NCBI GenBank assembly: GCA_903830915.1
Contig: CAIKVR010000030.1
Span: 1-59,221 of the forward strand
Length of the DNA stretch: 59,221 nucleotides
Direction of reading: 5' to 3'
From: an uncultured Bacteroidales bacterium
GTDB lineage: Bacteria; Bacteroidota; Bacteroidia; Bacteroidales; Paludibacteraceae
Shown here: one piece after another, positions 26,347-36,388 of the stretch
How the letters are laid out: every line of letters begins with the position of its first letter
Position numbering within the stretch: position 1 is the stretch's first letter
Notes under the pieces: generated by a model
Told to the model about the DNA's origin: nothing
Database searches by the model: none
Seen by the model: only the letters and a program-made list of their open reading frames with translations
Program-made: the position numbers and the translations under genes

Positions 26347-27996
26347 TTACCAACCCGGATTTTGTTTTAACGTCCCTTTATTAGCATCAATCTCAGCCTG
26401 AGGTATTGGAAAATACAGATTTTTTGGTTTACTGAATTGACCATTAAACATTTTAACCAAGTCATTTGGGAATCTGCTATCAAATGTCCAGCGAATTATG
26501 TCGTTGTAATGATGTCCTTCGGTAGCAAGCTCTACAGCACGTTCGTGAACAATGGCAGCAGGAGTTAAAGCTGCAATTGCAGGCATTCCAGCCCTGTCTC
26601 TTACCAAATTTAGTGCAGTTAATCCGCTTCCATCAGCATCTGCATCTTTTAAGAATGAAGATTCAGCATACATTAATAATACATCAGCATATCTAATTAC
26701 TCGAATATTTATAGGCGATGTGTTTGGTGATTTATCTACCCATTGTGGATAATAGTATTTTTTCATACCAAAAGCTTTTGTTGGTAGAACTGAAGCTCCA
26801 GTGTATAAGTTATTATTTGAAACTATCATTTTAGAATGAATGGCACTTTGAAATGGTTTATTTTGGCCAGAGGAAACTCTCCAATCCAATGTATCACCAT
26901 CTAAATAACAAGTAGCATGTGCTCTTGGGTCTCTGTCGTAACCTGCTGGTGCTCCAGCAGTTTCAAATTCAAACCACAACGAAGGATCAATTTCTTGATT
27001 TTTATAACCTAACGGTGAAAAGTATGCTGATAAAAGATTACCTCCCCATTGCCATCCTGGCAACCAACCTGCAGCTGCTCTATTATCGTCGTTAAATTGT
27101 ATTTCCCAAACTGATTCTTTGTTGTTTTCGGCTTTGTAGATAGTATTACCAACAGGAATATCGAGGTAAGAATAATTTGAAAGTAACGCCCCCTGATAAT
27201 TGGCTTTGTCTTTTGTTACCGGAGTAATCAAGTGATAATTTCCATCGTCAATTACCGTTTTCAGAGCAGCTTTTGCTTTATCCAAATTAACCGTAGCTTC
27301 TGCAGTAGAACCTTTTCCAAAACGAAGATAATAATGATAATGTTTGAATAGTAAAGCTTTACCTAATTGAGCACTGGCAGCACCTTTGGTAATTCTACCG
27401 GTTTCGGACGAAGGCCAGGATGCAGGTAAATTAGCAGCCGCAAAAGTTAAATCTTCTTCTAATTTGTTCCAAAATTGCTCCGGTGTTCCGTTTACTAATC
27501 CAATACGTGGATCCACAGGTACATTGGTTTCATCGTAATAGATAGGTGCATTGAACCAAGTTACCAAATAGAAATAATACATGCCTCTTAATGCTCGCAC
27601 CTGAGCTTGAGCTTGGAGATAATCAGCCGGTTTTACCAAATCTTTTACTTTACCCATATTGGCAAGTATATCAGATGTTCTAAATAATCCAACATATAAT
27701 GCTCCCCAAGTATCCTGAAAATCGGAACTATTCATAACCAATTGGTCCATACCACCTTTTGGATTTTCGAACCAAATATATGGATCTAACGTGTTGATTA
27801 TGAACGAATACTTTAGACCAAACATTCCATAATGAGCAAGCGGAGTATAGGCAGCATTCACAGCTAATGTTAAATCGTTTTCAGATTTAAAAAATGAATT
27901 TGAATCTAAGTTGTTTTTGCTTTCTGTATCCAGAAATGCATCCGAACAGGCTGAGAAAACTACAACAGAAATAAATATAAATAGCAACTTTTTCAT
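26347..27996 (-). CDS. SusD/RagB family glycan-binding lipoprotein
   Basis: Outer-membrane lipoprotein that closes over the SusC channel as a lid and captures oligosaccharides. 549 residues, lipobox VVFSAC (C17), and the SusD N-terminal pattern of helical TPR repeats (LTLAVNAAYTPLAHYG, QAQVRALRGMYYFYLVTWF). C-terminal signatures are RYADVLLMYAESS, LNLVRDRAG and YFPIPQAEIDANKG. It starts 30 bp after susC and ends 30 bp before the lipoprotein gene. Intact. Confidence 0.96.
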   Translation of the reverse strand: MKKLLFIFISVVVFSACSDAFLDTESKNNLDSNSFFKSENDLTLAVNAAYTPLAHYGMFGLKYSFIINTLDPYIWFENPKGGMDQLVMNSSDFQDTWGALYVGLFRTSDILANMGKVKDLVKPADYLQAQAQVRALRGMYYFYLVTWFNAPIYYDETNVPVDPRIGLVNGTPEQFWNKLEEDLTFAAANLPASWPSSETGRITKGAASAQLGKALLFKHYHYYLRFGKGSTAEATVNLDKAKAALKTVIDDGNYHLITPVTKDKANYQGALLSNYSYLDIPVGNTIYKAENNKESVWEIQFNDDNRAAAGWLPGWQWGGNLLSAYFSPLGYKNQEIDPSLWFEFETAGAPAGYDRDPRAHATCYLDGDTLDWRVSSGQNKPFQSAIHSKMIVSNNNLYTGASVLPTKAFGMKKYYYPQWVDKSPNTSPINIRVIRYADVLLMYAESSFLKDADADGSGLTALNLVRDRAGMPAIAALTPAAIVHERAVELATEGHHYNDIIRWTFDSRFPNDLVKMFNGQFSKPKNLYFPIPQAEIDANKGTLKQNPGW

Positions 27997-28026
27997 ATTA
28001 GTATATTCTTTTCTTTATTTTTAAAA

Positions 28027-31000
28027 TTAAAATCCAATTTGCAAACCACCTGTAAATGAGCGAGGTATTGAATAATCACCGCTATCTGTACCAGATGATA
28101 ATGGGTTTCCTGACATAAAACCTTCGGGATCTCTACCTTTATAAGCAGTGAAGCAATACAGATTTGATGCATTAGCATAAACCCTTACACTTCCTAGTCC
28201 TAACTTAGTACATATTTTTTTCGAAAGCGTATAGCCAACTTGTATATCCTTAATTCGTAGAAACGAACCATCTTCAACCCAAAATGAAGATAATTGATCG
28301 TTTGCATTTTTATTGGCTAAGTCCACCCGTACATGAGTTGTCGAAGCATTTGCTTCTGTCCAATAATTTTGAGCAAAATCATTCAGCTTGTTGTGATCCA
28401 TATCCTGACTATTCATGCTCGACATGCTGGCTCTTTGTTGATTGAAAATTTGGAAATCATTTACACCAAATAAGAACATATTAAAATCAAACCCTTTATA
28501 GGCACAATCAAATCCGACAGTATAAGTAAAACTTGGAATAGTTTTTCCAATAATTGTTTTATCCAATGCATCCACATTGCCATTGCCTGTAAGGTCTTTA
28601 TACCTTATATCTCCGGGTTGAGGCGTGTTGGTTAAGTAAGTAGCGTATTTATAACCTGTATATAAGCCTGTTACAGGATCTTTTCCGCCAGTAAAATCGC
28701 TGGTTTGAATAATACCATCCGCAGCATACCCATATATTGCACCAATAGAATGTCCTACCATTGTTCTATTATTTGTGCCAACTATAGGTATATTGTTTGG
28801 TAAATAAAGGACTTCATTTTTAATCGTTGTAAAATTTGTATTTACACCATAGCTAAAATCGCCAATTTGGTCTTTCCATTGTAAAGAGATTTCAACACCG
28901 CGATTTTGAATATTTCCGGAATTGAAATAAGGAGCAGCATCTACACGTCCAAAAGCAGATGAAGGCGTTTGCGCTATTAACAAGTCATTGTTGTTTTTGA
29001 TATAATATTCGGCACTACCCTGAATTTTGCTATTAAATAAGCTAAAATCAAGCCCGAAGTTATACATTTCTGCAGTTTCCCATTTAATTGTAGAAGAACC
29101 CATTCCATAAAACACATATTGAGCACGTTCAATGTGTTGGTCATCACCAAACACCGGTGAGAAATTGTTCGGATCTGTTATTTTATTCAAATAATTTAGA
29201 CTTGACACAAAACCATCGCCTAAGTCGCTACCCATATTTGAATTTCCTGTTTGTCCCCAACCAATACGAAGTTTCAATGCATCTATTTCTTTAACATTTT
29301 GGAAGAAATCTTCATTTATTTTCCATGCGAATGAAGCTGCTGAGAAAGTACCTCGTTTGTTGCCAGGAGCAAATGAATAAATACCATCAGAACGAACAGA
29401 ACCTGTAAAGAAGTATTTGCCCTTGTAGTCATACATTACCCTTGCTAAGTACGACAACATTCGTGCTTCGGCAGTTCTTCCGGAAATGCTTTTTGAAACT
29501 GTTCCTCCATTTGAAAGCGTATTGAGTTGTTCAAAGTCAAAACCATTTTCAGTTGCTCCCATATCGTTAAACATCCCTGCATGAACCTGATAAACGCCTG
29601 TTGCAAGCAAATTATGATCATCGTTAAATTTCTTTTTAAAAGTAAGTTGTTGCTCCAAATTAAGATTTACAATTTCCTTATAACTCTCAGTCAAACTTGC
29701 TTGGTTCGATGAACGGTTACCTGCAAACTGGGGCATCCAATTTTTTGTTCTACCATACATAATCTCGGCCGAAGGTGTTACTTTATACATTAACCAATCA
29801 GTAAAATCGATTTGAAGATACACACTGGCATTTGTTCCTAAATTGAAATTTTTATCAGAACCCATTGATGGTGCAGCATAAGGATTTGGCTTGTCGTTTC
29901 CAACCGTATTTGAATAAGTTGCCTGACCGGTATAACCAGCGGTTCCCAATTGTAAATTCCCAGCTGCATCTTCCCAATAGGCCGACGAAGGCGATTCAAA
30001 ACCACCTCTATAATAAGGATTGTTAAGCTTCATCAAAGGAGATGTATTCAAGTCCCAGATAGACGATTGTACCATAACCGGTTGTTCCCCACTCTTATAA
30101 GTTACACTTAGGTTTTCGCCAATTTTGATATGTTTGCTGAGTTTAAAATCGGAATTGGCACGTATAGAATAACGATCGGCATTGCTTTTAATCACATTTC
30201 CGTCATCTTTCATATATCCCAATGAAACACTAAAGTTGCTGTTTTCACCACCACCGGCTATGGATAAATTATGGTTTTGATTCAACCCATTTTTGAATAG
30301 TAGATCTTGCCAGTTAGTACCTTGCTCCCAACCAGTTCCATAATATTTTTGACGAAATTCCGGAGAAAAAGCATAAGCGGGATTTGTAACTGTTTCGTTC
30401 TTGCTATTAACGTAGGTTTTTCCCAAACCATAAGTACTGTATTTGGTAGAAGTATAAAAGTCAGCATACTGTTGAGCATTCATTACATCATATTGTTTTG
30501 GAGCCATATTTACACCTACAAAACTATTCAGGTTTACTTGTACTTTGCCCGATTTACCACGTTTAGTGGTTACAATAATAACCCCATTTGAACCATTGGC
30601 ACCATAAATAGCAGCAGCTGAAGCATCTTTCAATACTTGTAAACTTTCAATATCGCTCGGTTGAAGACTTTCAATATTAGATACTTGAACACCATCTAAA
30701 ATGTAGATTGGATCAGCACTATTGTTGATGGAACCTACTCCTCGAACTCGTATGGTAGCACCACCTCCAGGTTTACCGCTTTGTGTAACTACAACACCTG
30801 GAGCTTTGCCTTGAAGTGCTTGAGCTGCACTAGCCGAAGGGTTTTTATTCAAGTCCTTAGAGGTAACTACTGCAACAGATCCTGTTAAATCAGATTTTTT
30901 TACTACACCATAACCAATGGCAACAACTTCTGATAGTTGTACTGAACTAGTTTTCAGTGTGATATTGATAGTGGTTTTATCTCCAACTTCAATTTCTTGT

Positions 31001-31251
31001 TTTTCCAATCCTATATACGAAAAAACTAAAATGTCTTTTGGAGAAGCATTAATGGTAAATTTACCATTAATATCAGTAATAGTTCCAGTTGTGCCTCCTT
31101 TTACTGCTACTGTGCCACCAATTAATGGTTCATTTGCGCTGCCATCCATAACAATTCCTGTTACTGATTTTTGGGCAAATAGTTGTGGAGCAATTAAAAG
31201 TGTTATTGTGAGTAGGCATACTCTAACAAATTTAAGAAAAGAATGATTCAT
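28027..31251 (-). CDS. SusC/RagA TonB-dependent outer-membrane transporter
   Basis: TonB-dependent channel importing oligosaccharides across the outer membrane with SusD. 1074 residues: signal peptide (to about residue 26), a carboxypeptidase-D-like extension (about 28-110; GIVMDGSANEPLIGGTVAVK), the plug domain (about 120-230) with PGVVVTQSGKPGGGATIRVRG and the SusC signature YGANGSNGVIIVTTKRGKSG, then a 22-strand barrel ending YSIPRSFTGGLQIGF. It has no sigma/anti-sigma N-terminal signalling extension, so regulation is likely through a separate regulator. First gene of the four-gene operon; its promoter carries the shared 35-bp element and gives a leader of about 210 nt. Confidence 0.97.
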   Translation of the reverse strand: MNHSFLKFVRVCLLTITLLIAPQLFAQKSVTGIVMDGSANEPLIGGTVAVKGGTTGTITDINGKFTINASPKDILVFSYIGLEKQEIEVGDKTTINITLKTSSVQLSEVVAIGYGVVKKSDLTGSVAVVTSKDLNKNPSASAAQALQGKAPGVVVTQSGKPGGGATIRVRGVGSINNSADPIYILDGVQVSNIESLQPSDIESLQVLKDASAAAIYGANGSNGVIIVTTKRGKSGKVQVNLNSFVGVNMAPKQYDVMNAQQYADFYTSTKYSTYGLGKTYVNSKNETVTNPAYAFSPEFRQKYYGTGWEQGTNWQDLLFKNGLNQNHNLSIAGGGENSNFSVSLGYMKDDGNVIKSNADRYSIRANSDFKLSKHIKIGENLSVTYKSGEQPVMVQSSIWDLNTSPLMKLNNPYYRGGFESPSSAYWEDAAGNLQLGTAGYTGQATYSNTVGNDKPNPYAAPSMGSDKNFNLGTNASVYLQIDFTDWLMYKVTPSAEIMYGRTKNWMPQFAGNRSSNQASLTESYKEIVNLNLEQQLTFKKKFNDDHNLLATGVYQVHAGMFNDMGATENGFDFEQLNTLSNGGTVSKSISGRTAEARMLSYLARVMYDYKGKYFFTGSVRSDGIYSFAPGNKRGTFSAASFAWKINEDFFQNVKEIDALKLRIGWGQTGNSNMGSDLGDGFVSSLNYLNKITDPNNFSPVFGDDQHIERAQYVFYGMGSSTIKWETAEMYNFGLDFSLFNSKIQGSAEYYIKNNNDLLIAQTPSSAFGRVDAAPYFNSGNIQNRGVEISLQWKDQIGDFSYGVNTNFTTIKNEVLYLPNNIPIVGTNNRTMVGHSIGAIYGYAADGIIQTSDFTGGKDPVTGLYTGYKYATYLTNTPQPGDIRYKDLTGNGNVDALDKTIIGKTIPSFTYTVGFDCAYKGFDFNMFLFGVNDFQIFNQQRASMSSMNSQDMDHNKLNDFAQNYWTEANASTTHVRVDLANKNANDQLSSFWVEDGSFLRIKDIQVGYTLSKKICTKLGLGSVRVYANASNLYCFTAYKGRDPEGFMSGNPLSSGTDSGDYSIPRSFTGGLQIGF

Positions 31252-31677
31252 ATTATATTAAATTTATATGTTTTTGCTTGAATAAAAATTGCAAACTATT
31301 TTATTTGCCGATTATTAAAATTTGAAAAACGAGATTACTAAAGTTAACTGCTTGAAAAAATTACAATTTCACTTGGATTAAACTTCAATTTATTATAAAA
31401 AGGACTTTAAATTTTGAAATTTAGCGCTTTTGAATAATTGTATTGAAAAATAAACAAATTCGATAATGCAAAAATAGACTATATTAAACATACAATAATC
31501 ATATTTTTTTATCCTAACATGATACTTTTTCTACAAAATATAGGTTGTAATAGTGAAAATTTAGTGTCTTCAATTTATCATTAAATATATAAGAATATTA
31601 ATCTTTCTGTTTGATTAGCCGTACTGGTCTAATTATTAAACAATTAGTCTATTGCACCTTGTCTTCTCCAGAATTTA
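31252..31677. other. Intergenic region between susC and GH116
   Basis: It holds the long susC leader (31252 to about 31462), the promoter and the 35-bp element. The rest (31535-31677) lies just past the end of the GH116 operon and shows only a weak 6-bp inverted repeat (CTAATT/AATTAG near 31625-31650) that could end that transcript. I see no small ORF of interest. Confidence 0.5.
31469..31534 (-). promoter_or_regulatory. susC promoter with shared 35-bp activator element
   Basis: -7 box TATTTTTG on the minus strand (31476-31469) and the shared element at 31500-31534 (core ATGATACTTTTTCTAC at 31519-31534). The spacing from element to -7 box is 23 bp. No convincing -33 TTTG, which suggests that the promoter depends on an activator. 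Confidence 0.75.
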
Positions 31678-34308
31678 TTACCTAAAAAGAATACTGGAAC
31701 CACTTCTTATAGTAATTTCTTTTGATAGTGTTATGATATATTTTCCATCAATAAATTTAATTTTAGCAGCTTTTATCTGATTGTCACCTACATAAAGCGA
31801 CGGTTTTTTGTTTTTAATACCCGAATTTTCAAATTCAAGTTTCGAAAAAGTCATTTCGCCGGTTTTCACTTCAATCTGAATAGAATTCACTTCCTTTTTG
31901 TAAATGGCAGTTCCTGCTGGTGTTGTAAAGAACATGTTGAAAGTGTCTTTTTTTATTTTCGGATTAAAGCTATAAGTTCCACGGTTAATTGAATAGCCCA
32001 AAAAAGCATTCATAATAGACCATGCTGCCATGGGACGATAATAATGTCCACCAAACTCTTGATGATCAAAGTACAATCCGGCTTTTCGATACCGATTATC
32101 CACACCTTTTATCACTTTTAATCCATCGTCCACCATATTCTCGTAGATAAGAAATGACGCAAAAGCTAATTCCACTCCAGTCCAGGGTGTGTTGGCCTGA
32201 TCCACCCACAAATCGGATGTTTGTATGGGAAAAAAATCGGGATGCGCCGGCCATGAGCAGTTGCGCAAAAATGAATTGTCCATAAACGATTTGTCCATAA
32301 TGGATTTAAGAGACTTTTGAACATTGTTTTTATCAAAAATATATCCTATACCGACATTATGGGCTACCCACTGACCTATTAACTGATCTGTAAGACAACC
32401 ATCATCTACCCCTTTTTTTCCTAAATAATCGTTTGACAAATTGTAATAAGACCCGTTCCAAAGTTTTTGCTCCATCAGTTTAGAACCTTTTTGGGCAATT
32501 TCTTTGTATTGTTTTTCGAGTTTGGATTCCCCCATTTCAGCTGCTACTTCGGCTGCCAAGGTCAACGCATTTATCCATTGCGATTGTAGGTAGGAAGCCA
32601 ATCCATACATCGGAAAATTATCGTAACTACACATAATGCCACTCATATCCGGCATTTGGTCACCATCTTTATCACGTTTGGTAAGCATGTAGTTAATGCC
32701 GAGTTTTACCGACGGCCACATTTCGCGGATATAATTTTTATCATTTGTCCACAAAAAATCGCGCAATACCATTTGAATAAAATTGGGAACCAAATCCACA
32801 CGGTCATACACGCCCCAAGTGCCATTTTGATTAAAATCCATATCGTAGCCCAATCCGTGGTTGATTTCACCGTCTTTGGTTTGAAGCTTGGCATGCGATC
32901 GCATACTGGCTTTTTGAAGCTCGGGAAACAAGCCAATAATCATGGGCGAAGCATACAGCGAAACGTCGGAAGTTATATTTGGGCCCCACGACTGTGAAGA
33001 TGTTAATCCTTCGCGAATGGCAAAATTACCTTCCTTGGTAAGTGTTGATGAGGAAACAAAAGTATTGAGCTGTGAATTTACTTGGTCCAACACAAACTGA
33101 TCAATATCAGATGCGTACATATCATTTACAAACTGATGACTTTTTGCTGATAAATCGTCAACTTGCGTAGCAAGATAAGCTGCTGTGGCATTGATATCCG
33201 TAAAATAATTTTGATAATACAAGCCCATGTTTTTGGTTTGCTTCACACCAATTTGTTTGCGTACATCAATACATTTTGTAGTGTCTTTTTTGTTGTGATT
33301 TTCAATTCCGCCATAATTATTGGGGAAGTTCCAATTCATAAAAAAAGTGGAAGAAAATTCCTTACCCGGTTGTAATTTTTGAGAAACGGCAATGGAACTA
33401 AAGCAGCGCTGATCATTCCTTCCGTTGGCAATTTTTTTGCCTTCTTTATTGGTCGAATTTCTACTTTGTGTGTCATCAATATTGGCCAATTTATTTTCAA
33501 CCATAAGCTTTTCGTAATAGGGGTGTTTGTGTTCCCAACCCAAATAATACGAAACTTCGTCGCCACCAATTACGCCTAATCCCATTTGACCATAACTGGA
33601 TGTTTTTTCGTCCATTCCGGAAGCCGATTGAGCAAAGAATTTGTAGCTTTTTTCATTCACCAATGTTGCTTCAAAAGCCTTGTCTTGCGTATCGTAGCCC
33701 ACCAAGTTGCGCAATGAACCCAACAACATCACATCTACATTTTTGTCGGTTTTGGATTTAATTTTGAAATTGAAATACACCCCAGGCAAGGCCGAATTTT
33801 TTACATCGAAAGGAATAAAAGGCGAAAAGGCTTCCAATTCAATATCGAAAGGCATTTCAGCATCCGAGAACTTCATATTGGTGAATGGGAATCGGGCCGA
33901 ATATTCAATTTTATCCACTGCACTCATCCACGGATAATAATAAATAATACCTTCCTGACCACCTTCTTGCAGACTATTATTCAGTTGCAATAATTTTAAT
34001 TGTGGTTTTGCACCTTCCACTTGATAGCGCACCAAAAAGAATAAAAAGCTTTGATCTTCAAATGTTTTAGGTTTCGTTGGAAGTTCAAAAATAGGACCAG
34101 TACCACGTGGATAATTATTGAATATAGACCAGTTGTAAAAATTTCCATCTTTGCGTAATTCTATGCTACCTGTACCAATACCACCCATGGAAATACCGCT
34201 TCGCACGCGGGACGCTGCTGAGTAAGTTTCAATTACTGGAGACTTTGCCGTTTGAGCAAAAGAAAAGAATGAACATGAAAGAAGGAGGATTAGCAATGTG
34301 TGTTTCAT
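31678..34308 (-). CDS. GH116-like glycoside hydrolase (GBA2 type)
   Basis: Exported enzyme related to GH116 beta-glucosidases/beta-xylosidases and mammalian GBA2. From the ATG at 34308 it has 876 residues with a signal peptide (MKHTLLILLLSCSFFSFAQ); a longer start at 34368 would place 20 residues ahead of it and is rejected. N-terminal beta-sandwich motif GISMGGIGTGSIELRKDG. The (alpha/alpha)6 catalytic part has HGLGYDMDF, MCSYDNFPMYGLASYLQSQW, NTPWTGVELAFASFLIYE and HYYRPMAAWSIMNAFLG, all matching conserved GH116 stretches. Last gene of the esterase-GH2-esterase-GH97 operon. It probably trims terminal beta-linked sugars; the exact substrate is unknown. Confidence 0.82.
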   Translation of the reverse strand: MKHTLLILLLSCSFFSFAQTAKSPVIETYSAASRVRSGISMGGIGTGSIELRKDGNFYNWSIFNNYPRGTGPIFELPTKPKTFEDQSFLFFLVRYQVEGAKPQLKLLQLNNSLQEGGQEGIIYYYPWMSAVDKIEYSARFPFTNMKFSDAEMPFDIELEAFSPFIPFDVKNSALPGVYFNFKIKSKTDKNVDVMLLGSLRNLVGYDTQDKAFEATLVNEKSYKFFAQSASGMDEKTSSYGQMGLGVIGGDEVSYYLGWEHKHPYYEKLMVENKLANIDDTQSRNSTNKEGKKIANGRNDQRCFSSIAVSQKLQPGKEFSSTFFMNWNFPNNYGGIENHNKKDTTKCIDVRKQIGVKQTKNMGLYYQNYFTDINATAAYLATQVDDLSAKSHQFVNDMYASDIDQFVLDQVNSQLNTFVSSSTLTKEGNFAIREGLTSSQSWGPNITSDVSLYASPMIIGLFPELQKASMRSHAKLQTKDGEINHGLGYDMDFNQNGTWGVYDRVDLVPNFIQMVLRDFLWTNDKNYIREMWPSVKLGINYMLTKRDKDGDQMPDMSGIMCSYDNFPMYGLASYLQSQWINALTLAAEVAAEMGESKLEKQYKEIAQKGSKLMEQKLWNGSYYNLSNDYLGKKGVDDGCLTDQLIGQWVAHNVGIGYIFDKNNVQKSLKSIMDKSFMDNSFLRNCSWPAHPDFFPIQTSDLWVDQANTPWTGVELAFASFLIYENMVDDGLKVIKGVDNRYRKAGLYFDHQEFGGHYYRPMAAWSIMNAFLGYSINRGTYSFNPKIKKDTFNMFFTTPAGTAIYKKEVNSIQIEVKTGEMTFSKLEFENSGIKNKKPSLYVGDNQIKAAKIKFIDGKYIITLSKEITIRSGSSILFR

Positions 34309-34372
34309 AAAAAATAAGAAATAATATTTAGAAATAAGTTCATAGTTTAATTTAATCAATACTTGCATAGTT

Positions 34373-34392
34373 CCCCTTTAGGGGCTAGGGGC
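34373..34392. repeat. C-rich/G-rich palindromic repeat, copy 2
   Basis: CCCCTTTAGGGGCTAGGGGC in the GH97-GH116 gap, related to the element at 22497-22520 in reverse orientation. Confidence 0.6.
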
Positions 34393-34398
34393 TTTTTG

Positions 34399-36372
34399 TT
34401 ATTTCGCAGAAATTGTAGCTACAAAACCACCATTTCCGAGCGTATTGATTTGTAATTTATCTCCCGCTTTGAATGTTGTCATTTCGTTTACAAAAGCTTT
34501 AGCGTTTGCACCATCTTTGATTATGTTCAAGTTATAAGTTCCAGAAGTAATAAATGGTAGATTGATAGTCAATTGTTTGGCCATTTTTTCACCATTCACG
34601 CCAGCCACATACCAGACATTTCCTTTGCGAGAAGCTATAATTACATCTTTGCCTGGCTCACCCGATACATAATGTGTTTCGTCGAAAACTACCGGTAAAG
34701 TTTTGATAAAATCTTTCACATAACCATCTAATGACATATATGACTTAACATTATCAGCAAAATGGACAATACCAGAATTATGTAGCAAAGTGAGTGCCAG
34801 TTCATGACCATAAGTAGTTAAATGTGGGTATTTCATACTGCTCAAAACCACTGGTGTATAGTCCATTGGGCCTATTACGTTGCGTGTAAAGGGCAATATA
34901 GTATTTTGAGCAGCAGCATTTTCGGGATAACCTTGCTGAAATAGATAATTTTCCTCGCCTCTTACCGATTCCATAGAAATCAAATTGGGATAGGTTCTGG
35001 ACCAACCACGAGGAATGGTGCAACCATGAAAATTGACCATAATGTGATACTCGGCAGCATCTTTCAATACATCGATGTATTGAGCAATCATATTTTGTTT
35101 GTCGCTTTGCCAAAAATCAATTTTCACACCTTTTACACCCCAAGCTTGTAGTTTCTTAAACTCTGCTTTACGTTTTTCGGCATTGTTGATAATGTTGCGT
35201 GGACGTTCGGTAACGGTGTTATTTGGACCGCCAGAATTGTACCACATCAAAATACCTACATTTTTAGAGTTGGCATATTTCACCAATTGTTCAATGTTTC
35301 CACCTTGCATCAAATCCCAGTTGGCATCTACCAACGAATACTCCCAGCCCATTTCAGCCGAAAAATCCACAAAGTTTTTAAGAGCCGCATAGTCCTTTGG
35401 GCTGTTTGGCTCAGTCAACCAACTCCACGAAGAGCGACCGGGTTTTACCCACGAAAAATCACCTTCAATTGCAGCATCGCTTACATTATCAATCAATTGC
35501 GATTCAAAAATTGCAGCTAATTTTTCGCCAATAATAATTGTTCTCCAGGGCATTACCCAAGGCAATGTAGAACTTGGATTCACTTCGCCTGTTCCTTCGC
35601 CATCTTTAGGTTCTGGGAAACGGATTTTATACAATCCGCTATCGGCTTTTTGCTCCAAACGAACGCCACAATAATTAGCAGTTAAGTTGGCTTCAGAAAT
35701 TAACACCCAACTTTTGTTGGTTTGAAAAAGTGCAGGAAAAGCCCAACCTTCCACATTGGGCGAATTAATGCCGATAGCAATTCCATTTTCATAATACTTT
35801 TCGTACGAAGGCGTGTACATGGTTGGTTTATCATAAGGTTGCATCCAAGTTTTTCCATCAAGTGGCAATTTGAAACCAGTCAGTTCATTGGTAACTGTAA
35901 ACACACTATCCGATTTTTCGGGGAAAACATATTTAAAAGCTGCACCATCATTGTAAGCTCTAAAGACAATTTGTATAAGCGAACCTTTGTCGTTTTGGAA
36001 AGTCAATTCCAATTCGTTGGCATTGTTTCGGCATTCGGTTTGGCGACCGATTTTCATTGTATATTTTTCGTCGATGGTTTTTACTTCCGATTTCGAAACA
36101 AAAGTAAGGTTTTCGCTAAATTGTTGGTCTTTGCGATTGATACCCAGTGGAGATGATTCAATAACTGCAATGGTGTCGGAACCATTCAGCCGTTCCACTT
36201 TATATTGCAACACTGATCTTTGATCAGCATTTTTTACTTCTGAAACTGAAATGAGAATGTTGTTATCAGGAGAATTTAGACTCCAACTTGTTTCTTTGGC
36301 CGATTGACACCCTAACAAATAAAAGGAGATAAATAAAAAAAGACTTGTTCTTGAAATAAGATTAAAATTCAT
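34399..36372 (-). CDS. GH97 lipoprotein, retaining alpha-galactosidase type
   Basis: 657-residue lipoprotein (lipobox YLLGC, C22) with the GH97 layout: N-terminal beta-supersandwich (about 30-280), TIM barrel (about 290-560) and C-terminal beta domain. The catalytic strand reads GVKIDFWQSDKQ with Asp419 in the place of the nucleophile of retaining GH97 enzymes (Asp415 in Bacteroides thetaiotaomicron BT1871, an alpha-galactosidase); inverting SusB-type members lack it. This favours alpha-galactosidase over alpha-glucosidase, which would suit removal of galactose side chains from galactoglucomannan. It lies 16 bp after an esterase gene and 90 bp before GH116. Confidence 0.88.
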   Translation of the reverse strand: MNFNLISRTSLFLFISFYLLGCQSAKETSWSLNSPDNNILISVSEVKNADQRSVLQYKVERLNGSDTIAVIESSPLGINRKDQQFSENLTFVSKSEVKTIDEKYTMKIGRQTECRNNANELELTFQNDKGSLIQIVFRAYNDGAAFKYVFPEKSDSVFTVTNELTGFKLPLDGKTWMQPYDKPTMYTPSYEKYYENGIAIGINSPNVEGWAFPALFQTNKSWVLISEANLTANYCGVRLEQKADSGLYKIRFPEPKDGEGTGEVNPSSTLPWVMPWRTIIIGEKLAAIFESQLIDNVSDAAIEGDFSWVKPGRSSWSWLTEPNSPKDYAALKNFVDFSAEMGWEYSLVDANWDLMQGGNIEQLVKYANSKNVGILMWYNSGGPNNTVTERPRNIINNAEKRKAEFKKLQAWGVKGVKIDFWQSDKQNMIAQYIDVLKDAAEYHIMVNFHGCTIPRGWSRTYPNLISMESVRGEENYLFQQGYPENAAAQNTILPFTRNVIGPMDYTPVVLSSMKYPHLTTYGHELALTLLHNSGIVHFADNVKSYMSLDGYVKDFIKTLPVVFDETHYVSGEPGKDVIIASRKGNVWYVAGVNGEKMAKQLTINLPFITSGTYNLNIIKDGANAKAFVNEMTTFKAGDKLQINTLGNGGFVATISAK

Positions 36373-36388
36373 ATTTACTCTGTTTTAA

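Noticed and set aside
31252-31462. Riboswitch in the long susC leader
   Set aside because: The leader is AT-rich without a recognisable conserved fold; length alone is not evidence.
31535-31677. Terminator after GH116
   Set aside because: Only a 6-bp AT-rich inverted repeat could be found; too weak to call.
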